Positions 22,855 to 30,398 of a DNA stretch of 52,199 nucleotides are shown here, one piece after another. Position 1 is the first letter of the stretch. Every line of letters starts with the position of its first letter. The position numbers and the translations under genes were made by a program. The notes below the pieces were generated by a model. That model saw nothing but the letters and a program-made list of their open reading frames with translations, made no database searches and was not told where the DNA came from. Origin of the DNA: Amycolatopsis acidicola. GTDB lineage: Bacteria; Actinomycetota; Actinomycetes; Mycobacteriales; Pseudonocardiaceae. Location of the stretch: contig NZ_VMNW02000064.1 of NCBI RefSeq assembly GCF_007713735.2, forward strand, positions 1-52,199, given 5' to 3'.

Positions 22855-24119
22855 CCCCACCCATCCCGGAGCCAGCCGACACCGCTGAGCAGGAGTTCCG
22901 TCCCGTCGACGAGCAGATCGCGCTCGTACTCGACTCGGCCGTGCGGCCGCGCCCGGTACGTGTCGCGATTTCCGAGGCGCAGGGGTTGCTCTGTGCCGAA
23001 GAGGTCGTCGCGGAACACGCCCTGCCCGGTTTCGACCAGGCGGCCGTGGATGGGTATGCGGTGCGCAGCGTGGATGTGCGGCCGGTGGAGGACGAGCCGG
23101 TGCAGCTGCCCGTCGTCGGCGAGATTCCGGCCGGCTCGAGGCAGCCACGCCGGCTCCAGCCTGGGCAGGCGGTGCGCGTGGCGACAGGCGCGCCGCTGCC
23201 GACGCTGGCAGACGCGGTGGTCCCGACTTCCTACACGGACGGCCACCCCGCGAAGGTCACCGTGCATCGCTCGGTGCCCTCGGCCGGGTACGTCCGGCGA
23301 ACGGGCGAGGACGTGCAGATCGGCGACGTCGCGGTCCGCCAGGGCGACACGATCGGCGCCGCCCAGGTAGGACTGCTCGCGGCCGTCGGACGCTCGAAGG
23401 TGCTGGTCTACCCGCGGCCGCGGGTTTCGATCGTCTCGGTCGGCGACGAGCTGGTGGACATCGACCGCACGCCGTCCGTCGGTCAGGTCTACGACGTGAA
23501 CTCCTACGCCCTGGCCGCGGCGGCTCGCGACGCCGGCGCCGAGGTCAGCCGCGTCGGGATCGTGCCCGGTGAGCCCAAGCGTCTGCGCGAGGTCGTCGAG
23601 GGCAGGCTGCTGATGTCCGAGGTCGTGGTGGTCGCCGGCGGTGCCGGCGGCACGGCGGGGGACGAGGTGTACGCCGCGCTCTCCGACCTTGGGCGCATCG
23701 ACATGACCAGGGTCGCGATGCACCCGGGTTCGGCGCAGGGGTTCGGCAGGCTCGGCCCGGATTCGGTGCCGACCTTCCTGTTACCCGCGAACCCGATGAG
23801 CGCGCTGGTGGTGTTCGAGGTGTTGATCAGGCCGCTGATCAGGGCCGCGCGTGGCACCCGCAACCCGCATCGCCGCGTGGTCAGCGCCCGCCTGCTTTCG
23901 CCGCTGGCCTCGACGAAGGGGCGCCGGGGCTTCCTGCGCGGGCAGCTCCTGCGCGACGAGAGCACCGGTGAATACCTGGTGCAACCACTCGGCACGTCCG
24001 GCGCGCATCTGCTCGCGTCGCTGGCCGAGGCCAACTGCCTGGTGAACGTGGACGAAGACCTCGTTGAGCTTCCGGCTGGAGAACAGGTGCGGGTGACCTT
24101 CCTCGCACAGCGTGTGTGA
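22851..24119 (+). CDS. glp: Gephyrin-like MoeA homologue, divisome protein Glp
   Basis: A 422-aa MoeA-fold protein (domains I-IV): VDEQIALVLDSAVRPRPVRV start, LPGFDQAAVDGYAVRS, then the MPT-binding domain. Key enzymatic motifs are altered: the usual GGxSxGxxD is GGAGGTAGDEV and the usual PGNPxS is PANPMS. In corynebacteria and relatives the moeA copy in this position (next to rimJ and a membrane receptor gene) is Glp, a cell-division protein that binds FtsZ and a membrane partner GlpR instead of making molybdenum cofactor. The same galU - moeA - rimJ - glpR order here supports that reading. Residual cofactor activity cannot be excluded. Confidence 0.88.
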   Translation: MTPPIPEPADTAEQEFRPVDEQIALVLDSAVRPRPVRVAISEAQGLLCAEEVVAEHALPGFDQAAVDGYAVRSVDVRPVEDEPVQLPVVGEIPAGSRQPRRLQPGQAVRVATGAPLPTLADAVVPTSYTDGHPAKVTVHRSVPSAGYVRRTGEDVQIGDVAVRQGDTIGAAQVGLLAAVGRSKVLVYPRPRVSIVSVGDELVDIDRTPSVGQVYDVNSYALAAAARDAGAEVSRVGIVPGEPKRLREVVEGRLLMSEVVVVAGGAGGTAGDEVYAALSDLGRIDMTRVAMHPGSAQGFGRLGPDSVPTFLLPANPMSALVVFEVLIRPLIRAARGTRNPHRRVVSARLLSPLASTKGRRGFLRGQLLRDESTGEYLVQPLGTSGAHLLASLAEANCLVNVDEDLVELPAGEQVRVTFLAQRV

Positions 24120-24134
24120 AGGTTAAATACGCCG

Positions 24135-24794
24135 GTGCAGGCAGCGACGTACGACCTGGAAGCCCGTCATCCCGGCTGGCCGACCCGGCTCGGGCCGATC
24201 AGGGTCCCGGCGGGCGCGGTCGCGCTCCGCCCGATCCGGCTGCGGGACGCCGGTGACTGGAGCCGGATCCGCCTTCGGGACCAGAACCACCTGGAGCGCT
24301 GGGAGCCCACAGCGCCCGGACCGTGGCGGGATCGCAACAGTTATTGGTCCTGGCCGCCGCAGTGGTTCGCCCTGCGCGGTCTCGCGCGGCGTGGTCAGTG
24401 TCTGCCGTTTGTCATCACAGTGGACGAGCAATACGCGGGGCAGATCACAATCGGTAACGTGATTCGTGCCTCTCTGCGATCGGCCTGGGTGGGGTACTGG
24501 GTGTCGTCCACGGTCGTGGCTGGCGGGGTAGCCACAGCCGCCGTGGCGCTCGTCGTCGACCACGCTTTCGGCCCCGGCGGACTGCACCGGATCGAGGCGA
24601 CCGTGCGGCCCGAGAACGAGCCCAGTATCCGGGTCCTGACGAAGGCCGGATTCCGGCAAGAAGGCCTGTTCCAGCGGTATCTCGACGTGGCTGGCGACTG
24701 GCGGGATCACCTGTGTTTCGCGACCACCGCGGAGGAGACCGGCCCGGGTCTCGTCGCACGGCTCATCGCGGCCGGCCGGGCCGAATACGTGTGA
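24135..24794 (+). CDS. rimJ: GNAT N-acetyltransferase, RimJ/RimL-like
   Basis: A 219-aa acetyl-CoA-dependent acetyltransferase. VALRPIRLRDAGDWSRIRL begins the GNAT fold, GQITIGNVIRASLRSAWVGYWV holds the central beta strands, the acetyl-CoA loop is VAGGVATAAVALVVDHAF (usual GxGxAT/A), and HRIEATVRPENEPSIRVLTKAGFRQEG the C-terminal part. Named after ribosomal-protein acetylases, but its substrate is not known. GTG 24135 lies 15 bp after glp. In mycobacteria the same gene lies between moeA1 and Rv0996. Confidence 0.9.
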   Translation: MQAATYDLEARHPGWPTRLGPIRVPAGAVALRPIRLRDAGDWSRIRLRDQNHLERWEPTAPGPWRDRNSYWSWPPQWFALRGLARRGQCLPFVITVDEQYAGQITIGNVIRASLRSAWVGYWVSSTVVAGGVATAAVALVVDHAFGPGGLHRIEATVRPENEPSIRVLTKAGFRQEGLFQRYLDVAGDWRDHLCFATTAEETGPGLVARLIAAGRAEYV

Positions 24795-24940
24795 GATCGC
24801 CGTTACCACATCCGCCGGGATTCACCTAATCCGGCGACCCCCTTTTCCCGATTCAAGCGGCGTGCCTCCCTCACATCTGTTACTCCTGTGACTAGCGTGA
24901 CGGTATGTAGCAGTGCAAAGGGGGAGGTGACTACGGGGAG

Positions 24941-25744
24941 ATGCCCAGTTCGCTGATCATCGTCGCCCTTGCGGCGGCCTGGCTCGTCGTTCTTGTGCCG
25001 ATGGTCGCGCGCAAGCGGCAGGCCGTTGCCCGGACCACCGATGCGGCCATGGCCGCAAGAGTCGTGCGCAGCGGAAGCGGCGTCGACGAAGGGGGACAGG
25101 AGGCCAGCATGTCCGAGCCCGCGGAAAAGCTCACCGACCCCGAGCCCGAGGAAATCGAAGAGTTCGAGGACGAGCCGATGCGCGCGTACGAACCCGAACG
25201 GCACTTCGAAGCCGAGCCCGAACGTCGGTACCGGCCTGGTCGCGGCGGTTTCGACCCCGAGGCCGCCGAGATCGCGGCCCGCGCCAAGTACGCCTTCCGG
25301 CAGCGAGTGGTGCTGCTGCTGATCGTCCTCGCGGTGATCACGGCGGCCGCCGCCGGCTTCCTGGTCAGCATGCTGTGGTGGCTGCACGGGATCACGGACG
25401 TCGCGCTGGTCTGTTACCTCGCCTACCTGCGGCGGCAGGTGCGCATCGAGGACGAGATCCGGCAGCGCCGGCTCGCCCGCATGAGCAGCGGCCGCGCCCG
25501 CCGCCCGATGACCCGGCGCGAGGTCGTCGCCGACGAGTACGACGATCACGCTGACGACGACTACGACGAGTACGAGGTCGCCGAGCCACCGCGGCGTGAG
25601 CTCGTAGGGATCGAGCGCCGCCCGTCCCCCGCTTCGCGGATGCGCGGCCAGGCGGTCGTCGTCGACCTGGAGGACGAGGACCCGGCGTTCCACGAACTGG
25701 ACGACCCCGGCCAGCTCCCGTTCCGGCGGGCGGTCGGAGAGTAA
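24941..25744 (+). CDS. glpR: Membrane divisome protein GlpR/SepX
   Basis: A 267-aa membrane protein. An N-terminal helix (SLIIVALAAAWLVVLVPMVARKR) is followed by a long acidic, probably disordered cytoplasmic region (DPEPEEIEEFEDEPM, YEPERHFEAEPERRYRPGRGG), then two helices (VVLLLIVLAVITAAAAGFLVSMLWW, ITDVALVCYLAYLRRQ) and a charged tail with DDHADDDYDEYEVAEPPRRE. This is the architecture of GlpR (corynebacteria) and SepX (Streptomyces), the receptor of Glp that places FtsZ. Position next to rimJ and glp matches. ATG 24941 has GGGGAG directly against it and GGAGG 13 bases before; the start is likely but the spacing is odd. Confidence 0.88.
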   Translation: MPSSLIIVALAAAWLVVLVPMVARKRQAVARTTDAAMAARVVRSGSGVDEGGQEASMSEPAEKLTDPEPEEIEEFEDEPMRAYEPERHFEAEPERRYRPGRGGFDPEAAEIAARAKYAFRQRVVLLLIVLAVITAAAAGFLVSMLWWLHGITDVALVCYLAYLRRQVRIEDEIRQRRLARMSSGRARRPMTRREVVADEYDDHADDDYDEYEVAEPPRRELVGIERRPSPASRMRGQAVVVDLEDEDPAFHELDDPGQLPFRRAVGE

Positions 25745-25797
25745 CCCCCTCTCCGTCCGCCTTCCGGGCGGTTGCTATGCTTTCATCGCTTCACCAA

Positions 25798-25870
25798 GGG
25801 GCTGTAGCGCAGTTGGTAGCGCGTCTCGTTCGCATCGAGAAGGTCAGGGGTTCGATTCCCCTCAGCTCCA
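25798..25870 (+). tRNA. tRNA-Ala (anticodon CGC)
   Basis: A complete 73-nt cloverleaf: acceptor GGGGCTG with CAGCTCC (one G-T pair), D-arm GCGC...GCGC, anticodon stem TCTCG/CGAGA around loop TTCGCAT giving anticodon CGC (reads GCG), T-arm AGGGG-TTCGATT-CCCCT. CCA is not encoded. A hairpin terminator follows 10 bp later. Confidence 0.95.
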
Positions 25871-25880
25871 CTCCAGGTGA

Positions 25881-25915
25881 AAGGCCCTTCTCGGGTAAGC
25901 GGGAAGGGCCTTTTT
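25881..25915 (+). terminator. Rho-independent terminator after tRNA-Ala
   Basis: AAGGCCCTTC at 25881-25890 pairs with GAAGGGCCTT at 25903-25912 (12-nt loop) and runs into TTTTT at 25911-25915: a classic intrinsic terminator for the tRNA transcript. Confidence 0.93.
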
Positions 25916-26811
25916 CATGCCCGTACAGCAGACCGGTGCGGTAGCGGCTTCATTTCCCAGTCTGGCGGTTGTCTCCTCGTGACTTCGTACGGGCTTTTGT
26001 ACGGGCTTCGCGAGGATGGCGTGGACGGGTTTCTTCCCGTCCGTCGGGCATCTTCGTCGGGGGCGGCGTGGGTGGGAAGAACGGTCCCGTGAGGACATTC
26101 GCGGATCCGGACGGACATGGCGGCACGAAGGCGGTCGTCCTGGTTTGTGTGGGATCTGACTGTGTGGTGCGGCCAGGTGGCTGGGCAGGCATGGTTTTCT
26201 GGTGCTTGGGTGCTTGGGTGCTTGGGTGCTTGGGTGCTTGGGTGCTTGGGACCGGGTGTCGAGGCCTGGTGCCGGGGGCTGGCGTGGTGTGTATCGGGGT
26301 GTCTGGGTTCGGGTCTCCGGGGCCGGCGTCGTGTGTGTCGAGGTGCCGGGCGTCCGGCGGCCGAATGCCTGGCGCTTAGTTGTTAGCGCCGAGTGTCCGC
26401 GTCTCTGCGAATCGCCGTATCCAGACTTGGGTGCGCCGGGCCGCGCCGCACCGCCCTCGCGGCTCAGATTTCCGTCCCGCCGCGGGCCCCTGCTGGCGCG
26501 TCCGTGTGACTGTTGCGCCGCGACCCGCCTTCGAGGCTTGGCCTTCATGAAGGACTCTGTGCCTGGAGCTCCCGGCCGCGGGCAGGGGAGCGCGCGACCG
26601 GGAGCCGGCGCCAGTTGTGTGAACGCACCCGGTTGGTGCAACTGGCGAGGACCAGTGTGTGCCCCCACCAGAAGGGCACTTTTCGCGGGACGCAGTATGG
26701 CGCGGCATACCTCCGCGAACACTGACAGGCCGCGGCGTCGATCCCGGTATCGCGTCATGGACTCGGTGCGACCGTAATCAGCTCAGCGATTCCGGCCCGG
26801 CAGGGCGACAA
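25916..26811. other. 900-bp gene-poor stretch after tRNA-Ala
   Basis: Open frames here lack ribosome-binding sites and read as low-complexity Trp/Gly/Leu or Pro/Thr strings; none is supported. It contains an 8-bp tandem repeat at 26202-26249. No integrase remnant and no copy of the tRNA 3' end was noticed. Confidence 0.6.
26202..26249. repeat. Octanucleotide tandem repeat, six copies
   Basis: GTGCTTGG repeated six times without a mismatch, followed by GACC. Eight-base units shift the frame, so any frame across it would vary in phase with copy number. A perfect array suggests recent slippage. Confidence 0.95.
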
Positions 26812-27663
26812 TCAACTCAGCGCGGCGACGATCTTGGCGCCGGCCAGATCGCCCTTCTCGATCCGCCGGAACAGGGCGCACATCATCTTGGCTTCGTAGA
26901 CGAAGTCCAAAGTGATGCCGTGTCGTACCTGGAAGTCCTCGATGAACTCAGCCAACTCGGGCGGGCGTTTGGCGTAGCCCCCGAAATGCGCATCGTGGTC
27001 GATCGTCCAGTTGGTCGTAGCCGAGCCGAACGCGTCCCGTTGCAGTCGCCGAACCTCGTCGTCGAGAAAGTGGGCTCCTTTCAACACCGCGAATCCAAGG
27101 GCTTGCTGGTGGTCGTCCAGCGCGGCGGCGACCCCGGCCAGCGTGCCGCCCGTGCCGCACGCGCAACACAGCACGTCGAAATCGGCGGGGATCTCGGCAA
27201 CGAGCTCGGCGCAACCGCGAACAGCGTGACCGTTGCTGCCGCCCTCGGGCAGGACGTAGCACGGCCGGAACTGCTCAGGCACGGGTTTTAGGCGGTAGGC
27301 CGTCCTGTCGAGGTAGGTCAACGTCATGCCGCGACCGACCGCGAACGCCAGGGAATCGTTGAGGGGCAGGTGTTCCTCGCCTCTGATCACACCAACGGTC
27401 TCGAAGCCGAAGTGGTGGCCGGCGGCTGCGGTGGCACGGATGTGGTTCGAATAAGCGCCACCGAAGGTCAGTAGCCGTTGATGTCCTCCTTCCTTCGCCG
27501 CAGCGAGGTTGTACTTGAGCTTGCGCCATTTGTTTCCCGGCATCTCCGGGTGGATCAGATCGTCACGCTTGAGCAGGAGCCGGATCCCGCGTGCACGGAG
27601 CCGGTCGTCGTGCACTTCGGTCAACGGCGACGGGACGTTGAGCGGGATCGCGCTCGGCCGCAT
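26812..27663 (-). CDS. PLP-dependent ACC deaminase / D-cysteine desulfhydrase family protein
   Basis: A 283-aa fold-type II PLP enzyme. PGNKWRKLKYNL holds the PLP lysine (Lys48 by the GNKxRKL pattern), FGGAYSNHIRATAAAG the substrate/Ser segment, VLPEGGSNGHAVRGC and CCACGTGGTLAGV the phosphate-binding Gly-rich loop. Family members split 1-aminocyclopropane-1-carboxylate or D-cysteine to ammonia plus a keto acid; which one cannot be told from these motifs. At 283 aa it is shorter than ACC deaminases (about 335 aa), fitting the D-cysteine desulfhydrase-like branch. It is divergent from the membrane-protein operon with 93 bp between starts. Confidence 0.88.
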   Translation of the reverse strand: MRPSAIPLNVPSPLTEVHDDRLRARGIRLLLKRDDLIHPEMPGNKWRKLKYNLAAAKEGGHQRLLTFGGAYSNHIRATAAAGHHFGFETVGVIRGEEHLPLNDSLAFAVGRGMTLTYLDRTAYRLKPVPEQFRPCYVLPEGGSNGHAVRGCAELVAEIPADFDVLCCACGTGGTLAGVAAALDDHQQALGFAVLKGAHFLDDEVRRLQRDAFGSATTNWTIDHDAHFGGYAKRPPELAEFIEDFQVRHGITLDFVYEAKMMCALFRRIEKGDLAGAKIVAALS

Positions 27664-27691
27664 GGGCCAAGTCTAATGGCAAATCGGTCTG

Positions 27692-27720
27692 TTGACAAGT
27701 CAGGTTTGCCGTGCAAACAT
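27692..27720 (+). promoter_or_regulatory. Promoter with embedded 15-bp palindrome
   Basis: A TTGACA -35 hexamer at 27692-27697 is followed 17 bases later by AAACAT at 27715-27720. The palindrome GTTTGC-CGT-GCAAAC at 27704-27718 fills the spacer and touches the -10. A repressor bound here would block the membrane-protein/wHTH operon, and the wHTH protein at 28539 is the natural candidate. Confidence 0.6.
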
Positions 27721-27756
27721 GATTGGCATGCGAAGCCGACCGAGGAGATGGGCGTG

Positions 27757-28542
27757 ATGGCCGAACCGGGTGCGGCTGAGGTTCTGGGTGAGTTGGCTGT
27801 CTTACGGCGCCGGACGAGGAAAGATAGGCGTGGCTATTGGGTCCCATTGTTGCTGTTCGGGTTCGGCGTGCTGGCAGCGCCATTGGTGTACGAGACCGAC
27901 GTGCGCCAGGGGATCGGAACGCGGGTGGTGGTCGAGTCCACCACGAAGGCGGGGGCTTACTGGGTCGCTTTGGTGACTGTGGGGGCCGCGGCGAGTCTCG
28001 CCTGGTATCGCTGGCGGGCCTCACGAGTGGGAGTCCAAGCACGTACCGGCATCTACGTCGCCTGGCTGCTGGGCGCGTTGGCGTTGTTCGTGGTGCTGGT
28101 GCCAGTGGTCGGTTATTTGGTTCTTGGGTTGTTCGACGGGTTCAGCCCGCAGGGCGTATGGGTCAGCGGTGCCGTGTGCGTGGCCGGCGGCCTGGTCGCC
28201 GGGGTGAGTGCCTGGCGGTCGTGGCGTCCGGGCATGGTCGTCGGGCTGGTCGCGGTGGTGCTGGCCGCGGACCAGCTGGCGATTCTCGCCACGACGCACG
28301 GTTTCGGCGCTCTGCTGGTCATCGCGGTCGGCGTGTGTGCCTTGGCCTGGGTGGAACGCAGTGTGCTGTGTGGCGTGATCGCGGCGGTCTTCTCCGCTGC
28401 CGCGGTGTTAGCCAACCTGTACGACATGCAGAACGTGCTCGGTGGATCCGCGTTGGTGTTTGACAACTTGATAGTGCCTGCAGCTGTCCTCCTCCTGGGA
28501 GGGCTGGCCGGTGGCTGGCGAGCGGCAGTGAGCGCCGCATGA
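27757..28542 (+). CDS. Polytopic membrane protein of unknown function
   Basis: A 261-aa integral membrane protein with about eight hydrophobic helices (WVPLLLFGFGVLAAPLVY, YWVALVTVGAAASLAWY, YVAWLLGALALFVVLVPVVGYLVLG, SGAVCVAGGLVAGVS and others). A basic cytoplasmic head RRRTRKDRRG precedes the first helix. I do not recognise a transport or enzyme family. GAGGAG at 27742-27747 suits ATG 27757 (nine-base spacing) better than ATG 27748. The next gene begins in its stop codon (ATGA), tying it to a small wHTH regulator; a membrane-protein plus wHTH pair often means the membrane protein is the regulated export or sensory partner. Confidence 0.8.
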   Translation: MAEPGAAEVLGELAVLRRRTRKDRRGYWVPLLLFGFGVLAAPLVYETDVRQGIGTRVVVESTTKAGAYWVALVTVGAAASLAWYRWRASRVGVQARTGIYVAWLLGALALFVVLVPVVGYLVLGLFDGFSPQGVWVSGAVCVAGGLVAGVSAWRSWRPGMVVGLVAVVLAADQLAILATTHGFGALLVIAVGVCALAWVERSVLCGVIAAVFSAAAVLANLYDMQNVLGGSALVFDNLIVPAAVLLLGGLAGGWRAAVSAA

Positions 28543-28844
28543 GTGAACACCCCACCACCGGCCTCGACGAGTTGGTGCACCAGCGACACCGGCTCGGCAT
28601 TCTCACGATCGCGGCAGAGGTCAAGCGGGTGGAGTTCGGGTACTTGCGGGAGACCCTCGAGCTGACCGGAGGCAACCTCTCCCGGCACATCGCGGTGTTG
28701 GAAGAGGCCGGCCTGCTCGAGGTGGAGAAGGGCTATGACGGCAAGCGCCCCAAGACCTGGGTGCACATCACCCCCTCGGGGCGCCGGGCGCTGGCGGAGG
28801 AAATGGCGGCGTTGCGCGCGCTCGTCGCCAGGCATGACAGCTGA
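28539..28844 (+). CDS. Small winged-helix transcription regulator
   Basis: A 101-aa single-domain regulator of the HTH_27 type (MarR/PadR-like). RLGILTIAAEVKRVEFGYLRETLELTGGNLSRHIAVLEEAGLLEVEKGYDGKRPKTWVHITPSGRRAL shows helix-turn-helix and wing with the conserved Gly-Asn-Leu-Ser recognition helix and the Thr-Pro-x-Gly ending. It overlaps the membrane-protein stop by four bases. A palindrome in the operon promoter (27704-27718) is a likely autoregulatory site. Ligand unknown. Confidence 0.92.
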   Translation: MSEHPTTGLDELVHQRHRLGILTIAAEVKRVEFGYLRETLELTGGNLSRHIAVLEEAGLLEVEKGYDGKRPKTWVHITPSGRRALAEEMAALRALVARHDS

Positions 28845-28908
28845 CGTAAGCACTCGGTAAGCGCCGCAAGGGTTCTGCACTGTCCATCCCGGACCTACCG
28901 TCCCAAGT

Positions 28909-30006
28909 GTGAAGACGGTCGTACCTGCCTCCGCTGCACACGACGAACGGGTGACAGCGCGGATCGGGCTGTGGTTGGCAGTCAGTTTCGGTCTCTGTTT
29001 CGTGACCGGACTGATCAGCCACCTCATCCAGCACCCGCCGTCGTGGTTCCTGTGGCCGAGTCGGCCGGTGTGGCTGTATCGCGTCACGCAGGGCGTGCAT
29101 GTGATCAGTGGGATTGCGTCTATCCCGCTGCTGCTGGGGAAATTGTGGAGCGTCTACCCGAAGCTGTTCGAGCGCCCGCTGATCCGGTCGCTGGCCCACG
29201 CGCTGGAGCGGGTCTCCATCCTGGTGTTGTCGGCGTCTGCGTTCTTCGAGCTGGTGACCGGTCTGTTCAACGTCGCGCAGAACTACCCGTGGAACTTCTA
29301 CTTCCCGGAAGTCCACTACGCGGTTGCCTGGGTGGCCATCGGCTCGATCCTGGTGCACATCGCTGTGAAGCTCCCCATCGTGCGCCGCGCGTTGGGAAGC
29401 GATCGGGAGCAGAAATCGGCGGCTGGTATTTCCCGACGCCGCCTCCTGAGGACCACCTTCCTCGCCTCTGGAGCAGCGGTCGTCGCGACGGCAGGGGCCA
29501 CGGTTCCGTTGCTGCGGAACATTTCCGTGTTGTCGTGGCGGACGGGCGGGGCTTTGCCGGTCAACCGGACCGCTGCCGCGGCCGGGGTGATCGAGGATGC
29601 GCGGGACGCCGGCTGGCGATTGGAAGTCCTGACTGCCGAAGGGCGCAGCCGATTCACCCTCGAGCAACTGACCGCCTTGCCGCAGACGAGTGCCGAACTT
29701 CCGATCGCGTGTGTCGAAGGCTGGAGTCAGTCCGCCACATGGACAGGCGTCGCGATGCCGGACCTGCTGCGCGCCGTGGGAAGCAGGCCGGGTGCCACCG
29801 TAGTCGTGACATCGCTCGAAAAGACGGGGCTCTACTCGCGGAGTTCGTTACCCGGTGAACACACCGCAGACCCGATCACCCTGCTTGCTTTGCGACTCAA
29901 CGGCGAGGTCCTCAGCCTCGACCACGGATACCCATGCCGGATCATCGCGCCGAACCGGCCGGGCGTCCTGCAGACCAAATGGGTCACCCGGCTGGAGGTT
30001 TCATGA
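28909..30006 (+). CDS. Membrane cytochrome-b-like / molybdopterin oxidoreductase fusion
   Basis: A 365-aa protein with an N-terminal four-helix membrane domain and a C-terminal sulfite-oxidase-type molybdopterin domain. In the membrane part, His residues in GVHVISGIAS, LAHALERV, EVHYAVAW and ILVHIAVKL could bind haem, as in cytochrome b561-like subunits. A twin-arginine-like RRRLLRTTFLASGAAVVATAG follows near residue 170. The Mo domain carries Cys268 in PIACVEGWSQSATWTGVAM, the residue that ligates Mo, then LEKTGLYSRSSLP and HGYPCRIIAPNRPG. It resembles an MsrP/YedY pair fused in one chain. Extracytoplasmic oxidase/reductase is the probable role; substrate unknown. GTG start. Confidence 0.88.
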   Translation: MKTVVPASAAHDERVTARIGLWLAVSFGLCFVTGLISHLIQHPPSWFLWPSRPVWLYRVTQGVHVISGIASIPLLLGKLWSVYPKLFERPLIRSLAHALERVSILVLSASAFFELVTGLFNVAQNYPWNFYFPEVHYAVAWVAIGSILVHIAVKLPIVRRALGSDREQKSAAGISRRRLLRTTFLASGAAVVATAGATVPLLRNISVLSWRTGGALPVNRTAAAAGVIEDARDAGWRLEVLTAEGRSRFTLEQLTALPQTSAELPIACVEGWSQSATWTGVAMPDLLRAVGSRPGATVVVTSLEKTGLYSRSSLPGEHTADPITLLALRLNGEVLSLDHGYPCRIIAPNRPGVLQTKWVTRLEVS

Positions 30007-30398
30007 GGTTCGGTCGGATCCTGCTGGTTCTGCCAGGCCTGGCCGCATTGGCGTGGGGCATCGTGCTGCTTTCCCAGCTCGCGTTCCGCCAGCAGTTGGT
30101 CACCGGTGGCTGGCTGCTCGGCGGTCCGATCGTTCATGACCTGCTCATCGCGCCGTTCGTGGGGCTCTTGGTGTCGCACGTCGTTTCGGTCCGCTGGAGG
30201 GTTCCCTTACTCACCGGGTTGGCCGTGAGCGGCGTGCTGGTTCTGCTGGCGGTTCCGTTGCTGTGGCGAACATTCGGCACCCCGCCCAGCCCGGGGCTGC
30301 ATGACGGACACCCGCTCGTCGGACTGCTCGTGGCGCTCGCGGTGGTGTGGGTGCTCGTCCTCGGGGCCGGTCTGGTCAGGCGCGTGCGGCGGCGATGA
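30003..30398 (+). CDS. Small four-helix membrane protein
   Basis: A 131-aa hydrophobic protein with four helices (ILLVLPGLAALAWGIVLLS, HDLLIAPFVGLLVSHVV, LLTGLAVSGVLVLLAVPLL, LVGLLVALAVVWVLVLGAGL) and an Arg-rich end. ATG 30003 overlaps the stop of the molybdopterin oxidoreductase gene (ATGA), so it is translationally coupled and probably an accessory or second membrane subunit. Two His (VHDLL, LVSHVV) could be haem ligands. The 3' end overlaps the end of the convergent sulfatase gene by 23 bp. Confidence 0.85.
   Translation: MRFGRILLVLPGLAALAWGIVLLSQLAFRQQLVTGGWLLGGPIVHDLLIAPFVGLLVSHVVSVRWRVPLLTGLAVSGVLVLLAVPLLWRTFGTPPSPGLHDGHPLVGLLVALAVVWVLVLGAGLVRRVRRR

Noticed and set aside
26202..26249. 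Possible CRISPR-like array
   Set aside because: Unit is only 8 bp and has no spacers; it is a simple tandem repeat.
25798..26811. Gene-poor stretch as an att site or prophage remnant
   Set aside because: No repeat of the tRNA-Ala 3' end and no phage-like gene fragment was noticed.
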